A DNA stretch of 64,000 bases. It comes from Chionis minor (lineage: Eukaryota; Chordata; Aves; Charadriiformes; Chionididae). The translations under genes were made by a program, and so were the position numbers. Shown here piece after piece: positions 25,020 through 42,800 of this stretch. Within the stretch, counting starts at the first letter, position 1. Every line of letters begins with the position of its first letter. The stretch is from contig VZSF01003599.1 in assembly GCA_013398295.1 (NCBI GenBank), positions 1,216,469 to 1,280,468 of the forward strand, in the 5' to 3' direction. The notes below the pieces were generated by a model that was given only the letters and a program-made list of their open reading frames with translations, was not told the DNA's origin and made no database searches.

Positions 25020-27010
25020 GTAAGTCCATCTAATAATCTCATGGGTCAGGATTTAGTGTGTTACAAAATTATTATTGCCTGAGAATGAAATCAGAAGAAT
25101 TAGAGGGAACTTTATAATTGCTTCACCATTAATCTGGAACACTGTCACAAGCCCATAATAAGCAAGGCACCGAGAACTTCAAATCATATTTGACAGATGG
25201 GCTTAATTAGTTATTCTCATACAGACTCATAATATTTGCTGTTAATATTCATTCCAAAACACCCTGCTGGCTGTGATAATATTTATATGTTAATCCTGTT
25301 ACGATAAGCTTTCGGTGCCAAAACCTCTCCAAATAAAAAGACTGATATATTTCAAACTTCAATACAGAAATGCTCAGGCATCCTGGTTAAGTTTGTCACT
25401 TTGCACAAGTGCCTCCTTAATCCAAGAAATTACACCTGTCACAGTAAGTTAGCTTTATTAATACTTATTTTCTGATCCATGTAAAACTATCAGAAATACA
25501 AAAGCATTGAATCTTTAGTTAATTAACATTGCCACCTTTGCATTCATGTGATCAGATCTCTGATTTTTAAGAGTAATTAAACAATATGCAAATAGAGGTT
25601 CTCAAATTTATAAATTAACCATGGAGGCAAACAATTTGATAAGAGACATCAATATTTAGCTGTTATCCATTCTGCATATTTAGTGATGCCAAACATGTCT
25701 AGTTAAGGAAAAAATTGTTTCCCAAAAAACATTGAACAGACTCTCTTTCCCCATATAATGCTTGATCTTACTTCTTAAAATTAATAGCAAAACAGGTATG
25801 ACTAATTTTAATGAGGAAAACAACATGCTGAATAATGCATTGCAAATATTTTACATTTGTTTACAAACATTTAGGAAGAAGTTCTCAAAAGTGAGAAAAC
25901 CACAAAATCTCAACCAGGAGCTCAGATGAAATAAGTCAAACCAGAAGTTACATGAGAATACATATACTTGGTTTTCTTTCCAGTAAAATCTAATATGTAT
26001 ATGAGCTCACATTTCTTTTAATAAACATGAAGCAATGCTTATGCTCAGCATGTGAAAGTACACAGAATCCACAACCACTGCATCAAAGGTGACACAATAA
26101 TTTATTTTTTGGGGTACAAGAAGTCATTTTGAAGGCTTGCCACTGAATGATGAATAGGGGAGGGAAGTAAGTTGCCAAGCTTCAATTCACCCATGAGGTT
26201 GCATTATATTTTCCTGATGAGGAAGAGAAATCAGGCAAATGCACTGTATGGAACCAACAAGATAAAGTGTGATGGAAAACTCGTCGTTGAAATAATCTTT
26301 GATTTTGATCCAATGCCCATTTCAGTCATTGAAAATATTCAGACTGTCTTCAAATAGCTTTGAACTGGGATTTTAAAGAATCTGTCTGACAGATTGTGCT
26401 AGGCAGTAGGAAGCTCTGACCTTGGCATATATACACATTGCTTCTTTGACCAATAAAATTCAGTCAGGTACGAGACAATATGTGGTTTAGATGAGAAAAT
26501 TCAGGTTACTATAGCAGAGAAATTGTGTAGAATCTAAGTTATAACATGGAGAAAGTGATTTATGTCATAATTATGAGGGAAATTCTTCCCTTCCTCCTTT
26601 TTTTCATATACCCAGACTGCAAAGACATGAAACTTCCTAGTTATTGGGCTCAGGGGGTATTTATTTAAAAATTCTAAACTTGTAAATAAATCCCTACAAC
26701 CTATAAGATTTTGTAAAATTTCAGAAATCACAGCACAGAACTTCCATATTATACGGCAAGTTTTGTAACAGCAACACCATACATAATACATACGCAGCCA
26801 GTCAGATCCTTATAAATATGCAACTGACACACAGTTACAGAAACAAGGAACAGGAAGTAGAAAATGATATAAAAATGTATTCATTAAAATGATCAGTTGT
26901 GATTAGAAAAGGAACGTCCACCTGCCAGATGAAGGCTGTTTAAGACAGGTCAGTGTCCTATCTAAGTTTCTGCACAATGGAAATAGAAAATCTATGCCCT
27001 TCTCCAGATT

Positions 27011-27039
27011 AAAAAAAAAATTTTTATATATATATATAT
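27011..27039. repeat. A10-T5-(AT)7 simple repeat
   Basis: Ten A, five T and a perfect AT dinucleotide run follow one another. It is a likely polymorphic microsatellite with no coding content. Confidence 0.9.
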
Positions 27040-27091
27040 CAGCAACAAAAATATAGGTTTGATACCAGGAGCATTTTAGTTTCTTCTGGAT

Positions 27092-27225
27092 AAAAACAAA
27101 ACAAAACAAAAGAAAAACACAATGACAACAACAAAACCACAACAAACAAACAAACCCCCGAAAACAACCCACCAAAAAAACCCTAAGCAAAAATAATAAA
27201 AAAAAAAAAAAACAAAACAAAAAAA
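27092..27225. repeat. A/C-rich low-complexity tract (AAAAC/CAAA-like)
   Basis: Imperfect AAAAC, CAAA and CAA units with an embedded run of 15 or more A make a nearly G-free strand of about 130 nt. It generates a spurious Phe/Val/Cys-rich frame on the minus strand. It resembles simple-sequence expansion rather than the tail of a recognisable element, since no LINE or SINE body lies next to it. Confidence 0.85.
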
Positions 27226-27574
27226 CTTCACCACAAACAGCCCTATAATTACCCCCTGCTATAATGGCTGGCAGCAAATAATTTGAAGAGATTGAAGTAG
27301 TCCCAACCGAATTCTAAGATATTATATGTGTCCTAAATATTATGTGAAAGCAGTATTTCCTGCTAGTTTTAACTTTCTCAGAGTATTACGAGACATTTTG
27401 TTCAAAGCGTGAGTGGCAGAATTAGCAGTGCACTACAAAATAAAGACAGCCACAGCTTTTCTGGAAGCATTTTCATCATGTGCTATAATAAAACTTATTA
27501 AAATCATGGCAAAACGCTTCGAAAAGGAAAATCAACTGCCAGTTATTAAAAGACAGACTGCTGGAAACGACCTA

Positions 27575-33501
<5,927 letters not shown>

Positions 33502-33539
33502 TTCACCTCCTGCAGGAGGTGAATCAAGCGGCTTGATTC
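33502..33539. repeat. Two abutting perfect inverted repeats
   Basis: A 22-bp perfect palindrome (33502-33523, TTCACCTCCTG plus its complement) is directly followed, sharing three bases, by a second inverted repeat. The second has GAATCAAGC (33521-33529) and GCTTGATTC (33531-33539) around a single G. As DNA these could extrude twin cruciforms, and as RNA two adjacent hairpins. A 22-bp perfect palindrome is not expected by chance in 64 kb, and two side by side much less so. No transposon or tRNA-like feature accounts for them. Confidence 0.9.
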
Positions 33540-33753
33540 TACTAAGCAATCCCAGGACCGGTTCCATTCTCTTTTCAAGCATGGAAAAAGAATGTGTGTT
33601 ACTGCCCACCACCATCCCTCACACAACTGCCAATTTGTTTTGGTTACTTCCAACAGGTTTGGAGAGGTGATCTAGAACCAAGGGAAAAGCCATAGCCTAT
33701 GCTGTCTTTCTGGGAATCCTGGGATGCTTATGCAGTAGTGCCCAATTTCTTAC
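33540..33753. other. Short unique spacer
   Basis: Unique sequence lies between the twin inverted repeats and the 51-nt exon-like block. A minus-strand frame of about 80 codons (33411-33653) overlaps the inverted repeats but has no splice support. Confidence 0.5.
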
Positions 33754-33804
33754 CTTACACTGCACCTGCAGCTCTCTGTGCTTAAAGAATCGTATTAAAA
33801 TGTA
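33754..33804 (-). CDS. Candidate 51-nt coding exon, unknown protein
   Basis: On the minus strand a good acceptor (TTGCTCTCTGATGTTTCAG) and a full donor (TGTAAG|GTAAGA) bound exactly 51 nt. Only the frame starting at the first base is open; it reads YILIRFFKHRELQVQCK in phase 0-0, and the other two frames hit stops. A short symmetric exon of this kind is typical of alternatively used cassette exons. It lies upstream, on the same strand, of the candidate at 27576. Its phase matches only the less coding-like frame of that block, so the two are joined only if a further exon lies between. Chance pairing of splice strings is a serious alternative. Confidence 0.28.
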
Positions 33805-34904
33805 CTGAAACATCAGAGAGCAATGGAAAACAGCAATAAATTTGCTGCCTTTACTTCAGGACAGGCTTCTTTTTCAATTTGGAATACCAAAATTAAAGAC
33901 AACGCAGATAAGACAGGTTTGTGAGTGCCAGAAATGCTAGTAAGCTAATGAAGAGCACTGGAAAGAGAATTAAGTATGTTAGTTGGAGAGTACAACAGAT
34001 GTAAGAAAAGTAAAAGAGGGTGAAGCACGGAGCCAAGCTTCACAGTGAAAGCAAAGACGAGAGGCAACTGAGTGAGCAGCAGGAGCCTTTGTCTGCCCAG
34101 CCTCCCTGAAAATCCATATTTGGGGCAGTCTCCACCTCTTTGAGAAGTCCTCAGTAGATTAGAGCTTCTTGGTATGGGCAGCCACCACTTCTTCCACCTC
34201 AGCTAGTGATGGAGCTTGTGTTACTGTGGGGGCTCCTGCAACAAATGAGGACTCTTGGTAAAGACTTTTAGCATAAGTGTCCCAGTCACTTCCCTTGACA
34301 AAAGCCTTTTTTTCCTATTGACTTTTAAAGACTGACCCAGACACGTTTCTTTATCTAAACAGAGCTGATCAAATTAACCACTCCACGGTGCGAGGAGGGC
34401 TGATTGGAATTTCCCTTTCTAATCTTATGTACAACATCAGGTTGATGCTAGATTTATAAACTTTAAGGCCATACTCTTCATTTGCCTCCCTCGGCAGTTT
34501 CATTGCTTTTTACAGCTGAAGCTAATATAGGACAGAATTTGAGCTCTTTGAACATCAGTCAAAAATAAAACGTGTCTGTCCTTGAGAAAACAGGCAGAAT
34601 TCAGCCTGGTTTTGTTAGAGTTACAGCTTATTTGCCGCAAGTAGATGAAAGACAAGTGTACAAAGGCTTTGTGGATTTGTATCTATCAATAAGCCCTGAA
34701 GAAATAAAGGCCATTAAAAAAAAATGTTTTCCCTATGCGGAGCAAGCCTGCATAGTTGAAACTCTTTCCACAGAGGTAACGGTATTTGAGATGGGCACAT
34801 TTAACTACTAACCTATTAAACAGTCTTTATCTCAACCCATGAGGTTTTTCTCACTTTTACCCTTCCGATTCTCTTCCCTATCCCGCCGTGGGTGGAGTGA
34901 GCGA
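33805..34904. other. Unique sequence, no gene seen
   Basis: No supported coding, RNA or repeat feature was found. A 79-codon plus-strand frame at 34572-34811 has ordinary composition and no good splice boundaries. Confidence 0.5.
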
Positions 34905-34941
34905 GCAGCTGCGCAGCTGCATGGTGCTTGGTTGCCAGCTG
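34905..34941. promoter_or_regulatory. Cluster of three CAGCTG E-boxes, two in a 16-bp palindrome
   Basis: GCAGCTGC is repeated in tandem (34905-34912 and 34913-34920), giving a 16-bp perfect palindrome with two CAGCTG cores. A third CAGCTG lies at 34936-34941. CAGCTG is a preferred site of class II bHLH factors such as MyoD, Ascl1 and Ptf1a with E-proteins, and closely spaced pairs favour cooperative binding. Regulatory function here is inferred from sequence alone. Confidence 0.45.
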
Positions 34942-37456
34942 GGGTTAAATCACGACAACGTATCACAAGAATTAGGTCATGTAGTAAGACACTTCATACT
35001 AACCATCTGAACGTCTGGCTTTTTAATTTCATAATCAATTCTGGCATGGCTTATAAAAAGTAGGATTTAGACACCAGGATTTAATGTACAGAGTTGGCTT
35101 CTGTAAGGGGTTTTTTTTTGTTTTGTTTTCCCCATTGAATTCTTCATGTAGAAACCAGTCTTGTCAGTTGTTTTCAGAGAAGATGCCTCAAAGTTTCTTC
35201 AGCTTACACTAATAGTTTCACTGATTGAAAATCCACAGCAGAAGAGAATCGGGAGTCCCTGAGATACTGATGGAGTTAAAATAATTTATGGAGAGCGGTC
35301 TAGCACAACATAAGCTATTTAAAGCTGTATAATATACCCACAAACTCTTATTAAGGTCTGTGGTTTTCAGCCCTGTGAGACAGAAACCAGTTATCATTAT
35401 GCATCACCATGAAAGCAGATTAAAATTAAATCAATCTGTTTATCTATGGGTTTGCAATGCTGCTTTTCTAAAGCATAACATGTTCTCCATCTAATTAACA
35501 TTTCAGGAGGAGAAACCATTCCACCCAGACACTAAAACACCCTCATTCAACTGGAGATATTACAAAAATACAGCCCAGGTGGATTTACAACAAAATTAAA
35601 TTCGTGAAAGGACACAGGACCTATTTAAGCTTCAAAAGCTGAATTCTGCATACCAGGAGTTAAATAAAATAGATCTCTTTGTAATATGTCTCTCTTGGAG
35701 TTGACAAAATTGACTATTGTGCTTAGAGTTTATGTGCATGTACACAGTTGCATATCTATATAAATGCATTACACATGCAGATTTACATTTTATTCCTGTG
35801 GCTTTCAAAAAGAAAGTCCTTATTAAACACGTTTTGCAAGATGTAAAATGCACAAGTCTCTGGAGAATTAAAATGAAAGAATGCATACAAATAATTTAAA
35901 GCAGAAAAAAAATACAGAGTTTGTAGCACTGACCTTTATTCACTTATTGAACAAGCCATCAGAGGGCCCGATCCTCAGCTGGAATCGGACCCCCTTGTGG
36001 CCTGCAGAACGGGATATTTTTGTTTGAGAAAGACCTTGAATTAGAGCTCAGGAAGGAAACCTGAGGAGTTACGTGAGCAATAAGAATAGCAATGCGCCTC
36101 CCCAGAGACCCCAGCAGCAGCCATCTTGGGACTCCCAACATGAAGGAAAAGCCAGGAACAGGTTTTTCATAAATGGCGTGTCTGTGTCAGGCAGCAGCCT
36201 GGCTGGTGCACCCTTCTGCTGATTTCATCTCGTGGACTATACGTGATGTCAAACAAGTGACAGAGCACTGAGAAAGAGGAAAATAGCAGCATCGTAACCT
36301 GAAGTGACACTACAGAAATATACGCTGCTAGCAGGAAAAATCTCAGTGATACAATAGGTAAGACACCACTGTTCCAACTGGCAACGGTACCATTAGTGAT
36401 GGTCCAAGGAGGTATTATTGTGTTGAGGGACAAGCTGGTCCTCCTGCCCAGGGCCACATCCCACTACCAATAAAGAAACAAGCACAGAGATGTTTAAGAG
36501 GAGACAGTGTCTCAAGGTTGATAGTTAGAGGTCAAGGTGAGGAGATAATCCATGATTTTTTTTACCGCAACCTACTTGGCAAATGCAGTGTTGTCACATA
36601 ACCCTGACTCACTGTCACCTCTCCCAGCTGTACGGCACTTTTTCCTACAGAAATGGATAATTGGGCAATAATGAGTGACAATACTAAACAAAACAAAATA
36701 TTTATGTATTCAAGCATGTGAAAGAAGGTGTTTGTTTACAGAAATGAAAGACAAAGATAAACAGTACTGCCTGCTGATTTCAAGTGGTTGGGAGCCCTGT
36801 GGACTCTTTCCAACTGCTGTTTCTAAAATGAATGCAAAAATATGATGCAGGGTCTGAAATATAATTTTCTAAACTGCTTGCAAAAAGAAAACAATGCAAC
36901 TCATCCCCTCCTTTCCTGGCCAAGCATCAGCAAAGCTCCTAACAGCACAGCCTGTGCAAACAGCAATTTTTTAATTTAGACTTAGATTTAAGAAAGGATA
37001 GGAAAAACAAAGCACAGTACCTGCGACTCTGTGCAGGAAAAATAGAGTGCCATTTGCCCCACTTCACAGGTGAAAAAAAGAAATGGTAGGAAACAGCTAC
37101 CACACCACAACAAGCATGAGAGAAAGCTGGCTGTAAGCAACCCCCAGAGAGCCAGCTAGACCACAAGATGAGTGTAATGAAGGATTACCCAGTTATCCAT
37201 TGCAGGTGGAGTAAAACAGAGCCTAGCACAATGAAGTATTTTTTTTTAAGTGCTGTAGGGACATTCATACATGTGTGTTTACATATATTTTTGTGCTGAG
37301 CGGGCAAGCAACAAGTAGAAAAATTCCTCTGGATTCACTTAGATTGGCTAAGAACGTCAGAAGCACAATGAATAAAGAAGACATGGCTGAGGGACCATGA
37401 GCCTTCCAAAACAAACAGTTGCAGATATGGGAATAGAGCTATTTTTATATTTTTTT
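34942..37456. other. Unique AT-rich sequence, no gene seen
   Basis: Nothing beyond chance frames was found. Short T/G runs occur near 35108-35130. Confidence 0.55.
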
Positions 37457-37489
37457 ATATACATATATATATATATACACACACACACC
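37457..37489. repeat. (TA)n(CA)n compound microsatellite
   Basis: An alternating AT run (about 37463-37476) passes directly into a CA run (37477-37489). It is probably length-polymorphic. Confidence 0.9.
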
Positions 37490-37775
37490 AAGAAGCAATG
37501 GGGTTGGTAAGACTATTTCTTTGCCTTTATCTGCAAAGCAGAGTCTGGTGCAGGACGTTTTTGTTCTGAAGTCACAGAATAAGACAGAATCGTTGAGGGA
37601 CGCAGATACTACTCCAGAGCTAGGACATGGCTAATCGCCTTTTTACAAGACTTGAATGGAGATGCTGTTAGCAATCGAAACTACAAGAATTTTGACTTTT
37701 GAAGCAGAATTATCAAGCAGATCAAGTCACTTCCCAAAATCCCTTCAGTGTGACTACTAGCTGTCTGATCTCCAG

Positions 37776-38218
37776 TGAAAAAGAGGGCACATCTTAAAGC
37801 AAATTCTTCAAGGTTGAGGCTGAAATGTACAAGCAATCACAATAACATCATAAACGCAGACAGCACGTTTATCTCAAAAGACTCTCCAGAAACGTTCCTG
37901 TCCTCTCCTGGAGATACTCAACTGCACAAATGCTCCAAGCCTAATGCTCCTCTCCGTGAGGGCTCACCTCCTGCAGCCCCAGTGCTTGCCACCGGATCTG
38001 CCCTTTCCGCTCTTCACAGGGACACCTTCAAACTCACGGCGCTCTTGGTGATGGGTTTGGTGCCTGGAAGCGATCTGAAAAAGGTTCTTTCTAAGAAAGT
38101 TTATTTCAAACTTCATAAGCAGGACAGTTCTGCGGTATTTCCAAATCCCATCCTAATGCAAAATGAAACAGCAGTATCCCTGAGCAATGAAAGGAGAAGA
38201 TTACCTCGACAGTGCTAA
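37776..38218 (+). other. 147-codon open frame behind an acceptor-like site, unrecognised
   Basis: The frame is open from an acceptor-like AGCTGTCTGATCTCCAG ending at 37775 to TAA at 38216-38218. The translation is Ser/Lys-rich at first, then a proline/alanine-rich middle and a basic end. No motif, signal peptide or membrane segment stands out. There is no poly(A) signal nearby and no donor of note. Frames of this length are expected by chance in a few places per 64 kb, so it is listed only as one of the longest outside CR1. Confidence 0.12.
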
Positions 38219-39828
38219 CGAAGACCGATCAGTGAAAATGAGTTAGCACTGTTCCCTAGCAACTTCTCACAGCTGCAGATAAAGTCATTTTCTGGACATC
38301 ACAGAAATTGTGAATACTTAGTTCTCTTACACAGGAATTCCCTCATCCATTGCCTATATGCAGCCCTCTCTAGGAGGTAACACGGGAGCAATTTACGGCA
38401 AGCTGTACCATTACATTAACGTGTCCACAATTTTTTAAAAAGAGCTATGGATCCGCATGTGCCGTGTTTGTCCTTCACTCAATGACACGTATGTCAGATG
38501 TTCAAAGAATTGCATCGGAGAGACCAAAAACCAGCATCTAACAACCTTCGCTGCAAAAATCCTGAGCCTGCAAACCCTTTTTCACAGAGGTGTTTCCTCA
38601 CTCACGGGAGCAACGCCACTGATTCCTGATGACATTACCTAAGGTTCACAGAATCAGGTCTATCGTAAAGAAAATGTAAAATAAGTGTGTAAGTAAAGAG
38701 TTCAGATTCTTTAATGGAAACACAAGCCTGCATTTCTCCAAAGACTTGCCATCGGCACAAAATAGATACTCACTAAGCAATCCAAATAGGAATTTTTGTT
38801 ATATACATAAAATCTCAGGCTGAATGCCATACATCTATACCCAAATATTTAACCACCTTTCTGTCATCTGCACGAGTGGCTACCAAAGCAACATTTGCTA
38901 AATAATAGCAAGGAGTTCTCCTGCAGGCAAACCCTAATAGCTCAGTGAAGCCACTGATGCAGAAGGGAGTTCAATTAATACACAAATGACACTGCCCAAA
39001 ATTATTCTGTGTCCTTAATGTAGGGTACACGCAATGTTGTCTGTATCCAGCTGCAGCAGTTAACCCTAGCGCATGTCAGAGTAAGTTACAGTCATGATTT
39101 TAATACTGGAAGGGCCATAGAAGAGGGCTTGGCTGATCCAAGCAAGCGGAAGCAGAAATCACTTGGAATTACACAAAAACCTCCCTGTCGATTGCTCTCC
39201 AAGACAGAGATATTTTGCGGGAACACAAAGGCAGCTGGTAAGCCTCTCCACATATAAATCCCGAAAAACTAATAATTGCACCTCCTTGCAGCCTCAGTTT
39301 TCATGAATTTCCTTCGACTGTTTTATTCTACTTGTGCATTTTAATATAAGAAAGATGAGAAGGAGTTAGAGACCTCTCTTCACAGCACACACAGTTGTTC
39401 TAACAACCCTGCTGTGGAATTCAAATGTGTAAGAACCCCCTAAAGCCAGCCTCTGGATGGTCAAAGTTAAATGTCATAAAACAGAATATGGGAACTTAAA
39501 ATACGGACTGAGCAAGAATGATAGCACACATACATTTTTCTTTTATTTTATAATAAAATCTTGCAGCTTTACACACCAGGTTTAATGTGTCAAAATTTTT
39601 TGAAGCAGATTGCTCTTTTGAAAATTGAGGTTTTAAAAAGTTTTAGTGAGCTGACATACAGAAATCTTACTTGTGGCAATGACTGACATTTTTTACTTCT
39701 GCAGCAAAAGCCCAGTAGCAATCAGCCAAAAATGTTAACACTCTAAATCATTTGCCACTTTTTAGAATTCTCTAGGCAGAAGTGACCACTAGGCAGCTGG
39801 TTTTAAAAGTGAAAAGGTTGTATCCCTG
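38219..39828. other. Unique AT-rich sequence, no gene seen
   Basis: No supported feature was found. A short exon-like string with an acceptor ending near 39210 and a GTAAGC donor near 39239 was considered too short to count. Confidence 0.55.
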
Positions 39829-39844
39829 GCTACCAGCTGGTAGC
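39829..39844. repeat. 16-bp perfect palindrome centred on CAGCTG
   Basis: GCTACCAGCTGGTAGC is fully self-complementary, with a CAGCTG E-box at its centre. It could bind a bHLH dimer symmetrically. About one 16-bp palindrome is expected by chance in a window of this size, so significance is modest. Confidence 0.8.
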
Positions 39845-42800
39845 ACAAAATCTACTAAGAAATACGAGCTGTTTCATCAGGCAACCAAAACATCAACACA
39901 ATGGATAAAATAGCTAGATGATGAAGTGCTGAGAGTGATGGAATATACGAAGGCTGAAGAAACCATGATGGAGAGAGAAAAATTGCAGAAAGGGAGCCCA
40001 AGAAAGTAACCTAAGCTATAGGTTTACCAGACATTGACTTTCCCTCATTCTTTAAACTGCAAGAAACGTGAGCTATAGTTTTAGGAATCCCACGGTCCTG
40101 TTAGACAGCAAGGATTTTAGAACACAGCCTAACACCATCATTCAGCATGGGAAACCCATATGGTTGTAGTAAGAAGGAAATTAATAGTCTGCCGGGGGAT
40201 TAAGGCATCGCTCAGACCCAGTACAATCCCAGCGCCTGTTTGCTGAGCTTGGCCTCTGATCAATTAACTCCCGTGCGCTCGCCGAGTGGATGCGCACTCA
40301 CAAACTCAAACCTGTCTGCGGGGGGGCTTGACAGTTTTGATAGACTTGTGGTCAAAAAATCAATATTCCAAAAAGATTCCATTTCAGCTATACGCAGCAC
40401 TCTTCTGACAACAGAAGACCATGGACATGGTGAAACGACACTGAGGACACCACGTCTGTGCCATAGAAGATTCAGTGGCTCTACCTGCCGCTGTCCTAGC
40501 CCGGTCCCGTGGTTTGATGATCCTTTAGGCAATGGAGTGCATTTGGTGACCACAGTTTAGCTTAACTGGAAAGGGATCTAATTTGTGTACTTCACAACTG
40601 CTCTGTATCGTGAATCGAAGCCCAGCAGGTGAGGACAAATAAGAGGCTCGCGCTGAAATTATGCTTAGGATGCAAACTGAACGCTAATGCTTCCACGTAC
40701 CAACTGACACAGTAAAGGGTTAAAAATCTGTTAGCAAAAACTGGGAGGTGACAACATTACCCTTTAAAAAAAAATATTAAAAAAAAAAATCACTTTTCCA
40801 AATAAGACGCCAGTAGCAGCAGAGACCTCTGAATACTCCAATCCTCCTTTCTAAGCCATGGTCTTTGGTTGAAGATTTGTCTCCATAGTACAGCTTTGAG
40901 ATGTTCAGTACGTTCTGTTGCCATGAAAGTCATGGCAGAAGCCACAGCCTAGCTCTGTGACCCACTGAAACATCACAAGCAACTGAGGCCGGCAGAATAC
41001 AACACATGTTGGTATTTTGATAACTGGGTTAAAATTCACAATATTGGAAAACGTGTAAAACCTAATTGAGCTTTATAACACAACAGACAGAAGTTAACAC
41101 CAGATTTATATTTATTTGAGACCCAGGATAAAAGTCCCACAGATGACAACAGGGCAAAGGAGTCATGCTGATTTGAAAGGAAAGTGCTGTCATCCACGGG
41201 ATCCCTGGTACAACCCAGTTCTCTGAAGATTTCCAGTGCAATAGCAGAGCTGACCCGTCCCCACTTAGCTTTTAGATCAAGGTATTTCTAAGCAATTGGT
41301 GAAAAGTAAAGTCACAGATACCACTCTCACCTTTTTGACTGTTTCAGGTTTTGGGGGGGTTTTAATGAGTTTAAGGAACGGGAAAGGCAGACATCTGTTT
41401 CGTAAAGAACATTTTTCCAGCCGTAGCTGGAATTTCTCGGGCACAAAATGTGCACAGAGTGCTATCATTCCGAAAATCACACTGTTTCATTCCCAAATTG
41501 CAGAGGTAAATGATGGATCAATAAACATGGCACTGAAGAATTCAGCCCTCAGTTCATCCAACTGCACTGAAATTAGCACTTCATGAGCCATTTTGCACAC
41601 AGATTCTTTATACAGAAAGTTTCTTTGAAGACCTATTTCAAGTCCACAATGAAGGTAGCTCTGCGTCACACTCTGCTGCATATTCTTTTGAAACTTTGCA
41701 ACTCCAGGCAGTTTGTAGAGAGACTAATTAAACAACAGCCCCTGCCATCACGGGTCCTACTGTGAGAAAACTGGTGATGACACGACACACGTGCTGCAAG
41801 CAAAGAGCACAATCGAACCATGAAAACAACCACGCATGCCAAAGGGCCGGGGGGGGGGGGAGTTAAAACTGGTTTAAGTATTCAAATTTATTGCTTATGA
41901 GTGTGCTGTAGGGGGGGGTGTAGAAAGAGCCCCGAGACTGGGGACTCCGAAGTGACTATGCAGAGCTGCAGAAGGTCAATGTGGGGCTGGGAAAAGAAGG
42001 ATGTTGTAGCACAGACTGTTACAAAAAGAAAAAGGCAAGTGTCAGTCTCCTCTCTGTGGCTACAAAAGTTTCCTTGGACCTGTCAGGAAATACGGAAAAA
42101 ACAGTATAATATATGTTATTAAAAAACATCCCAACCTTTCCTGTTGGGAGAAGTGCTGGCTGCAGATAACAGATTGATGAAAAATCTCTATTTTTCTGTT
42201 GATACATTGCTTTCGCTTAAGAGATAGAAAACAAATGTATTAAAAAAGAAAGATGCCGGGGGGTAAATATTGCAGTAATCTCAGTCACAAACCTGTTGCA
42301 TTATAAGGATTACAGTCCATTAGGATTGTATAAATGCACAGCAAAGCTTGTAATTCAGCTATATCTCAATGGCAAAACCCTCCTGCTGTGTTTTAGGAAT
42401 CACCGTTTGCTAATACTGAAAACATCATCAAGAGCTACTTGTTGTAACGGGGCTAATTTGGGGAAAGACAGCATAAATCCACGAGTCACTACGTGCAACG
42501 TCCTCCTCTTTGCCCGTTCCATGGGGACGGGGAGCCTGTGAAAGAGAAGCTGTAGAAGAAGCTGTTTCCTGAGCCAAAAGCCCTGACACCTCACCTTCTT
42601 TGTTTTGGAAATTCCTTGCTCTAACGTGGAAAACAGATGTTGGTATGGGGTAGAACAGCAGCCACCACGGGCACGCCGTGTCCCTCGTGCAAGACGTAGC
42701 ACACAGCACGATTCCCTGCACAGAACAGAGCCAAGCAGGGGATTTCCAACAGAGAGAGAGAATTGTGGGTACAAGGGGCAATAAATCAGCCCCAAGGTTT

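Noticed and set aside
26903..27277. 124-codon minus-strand frame with Phe/Leu/Cys-rich peptide that looks like a membrane protein
   Set aside because: The hydrophobic part is the translation of the A/C-rich low-complexity tract at 27092-27225.
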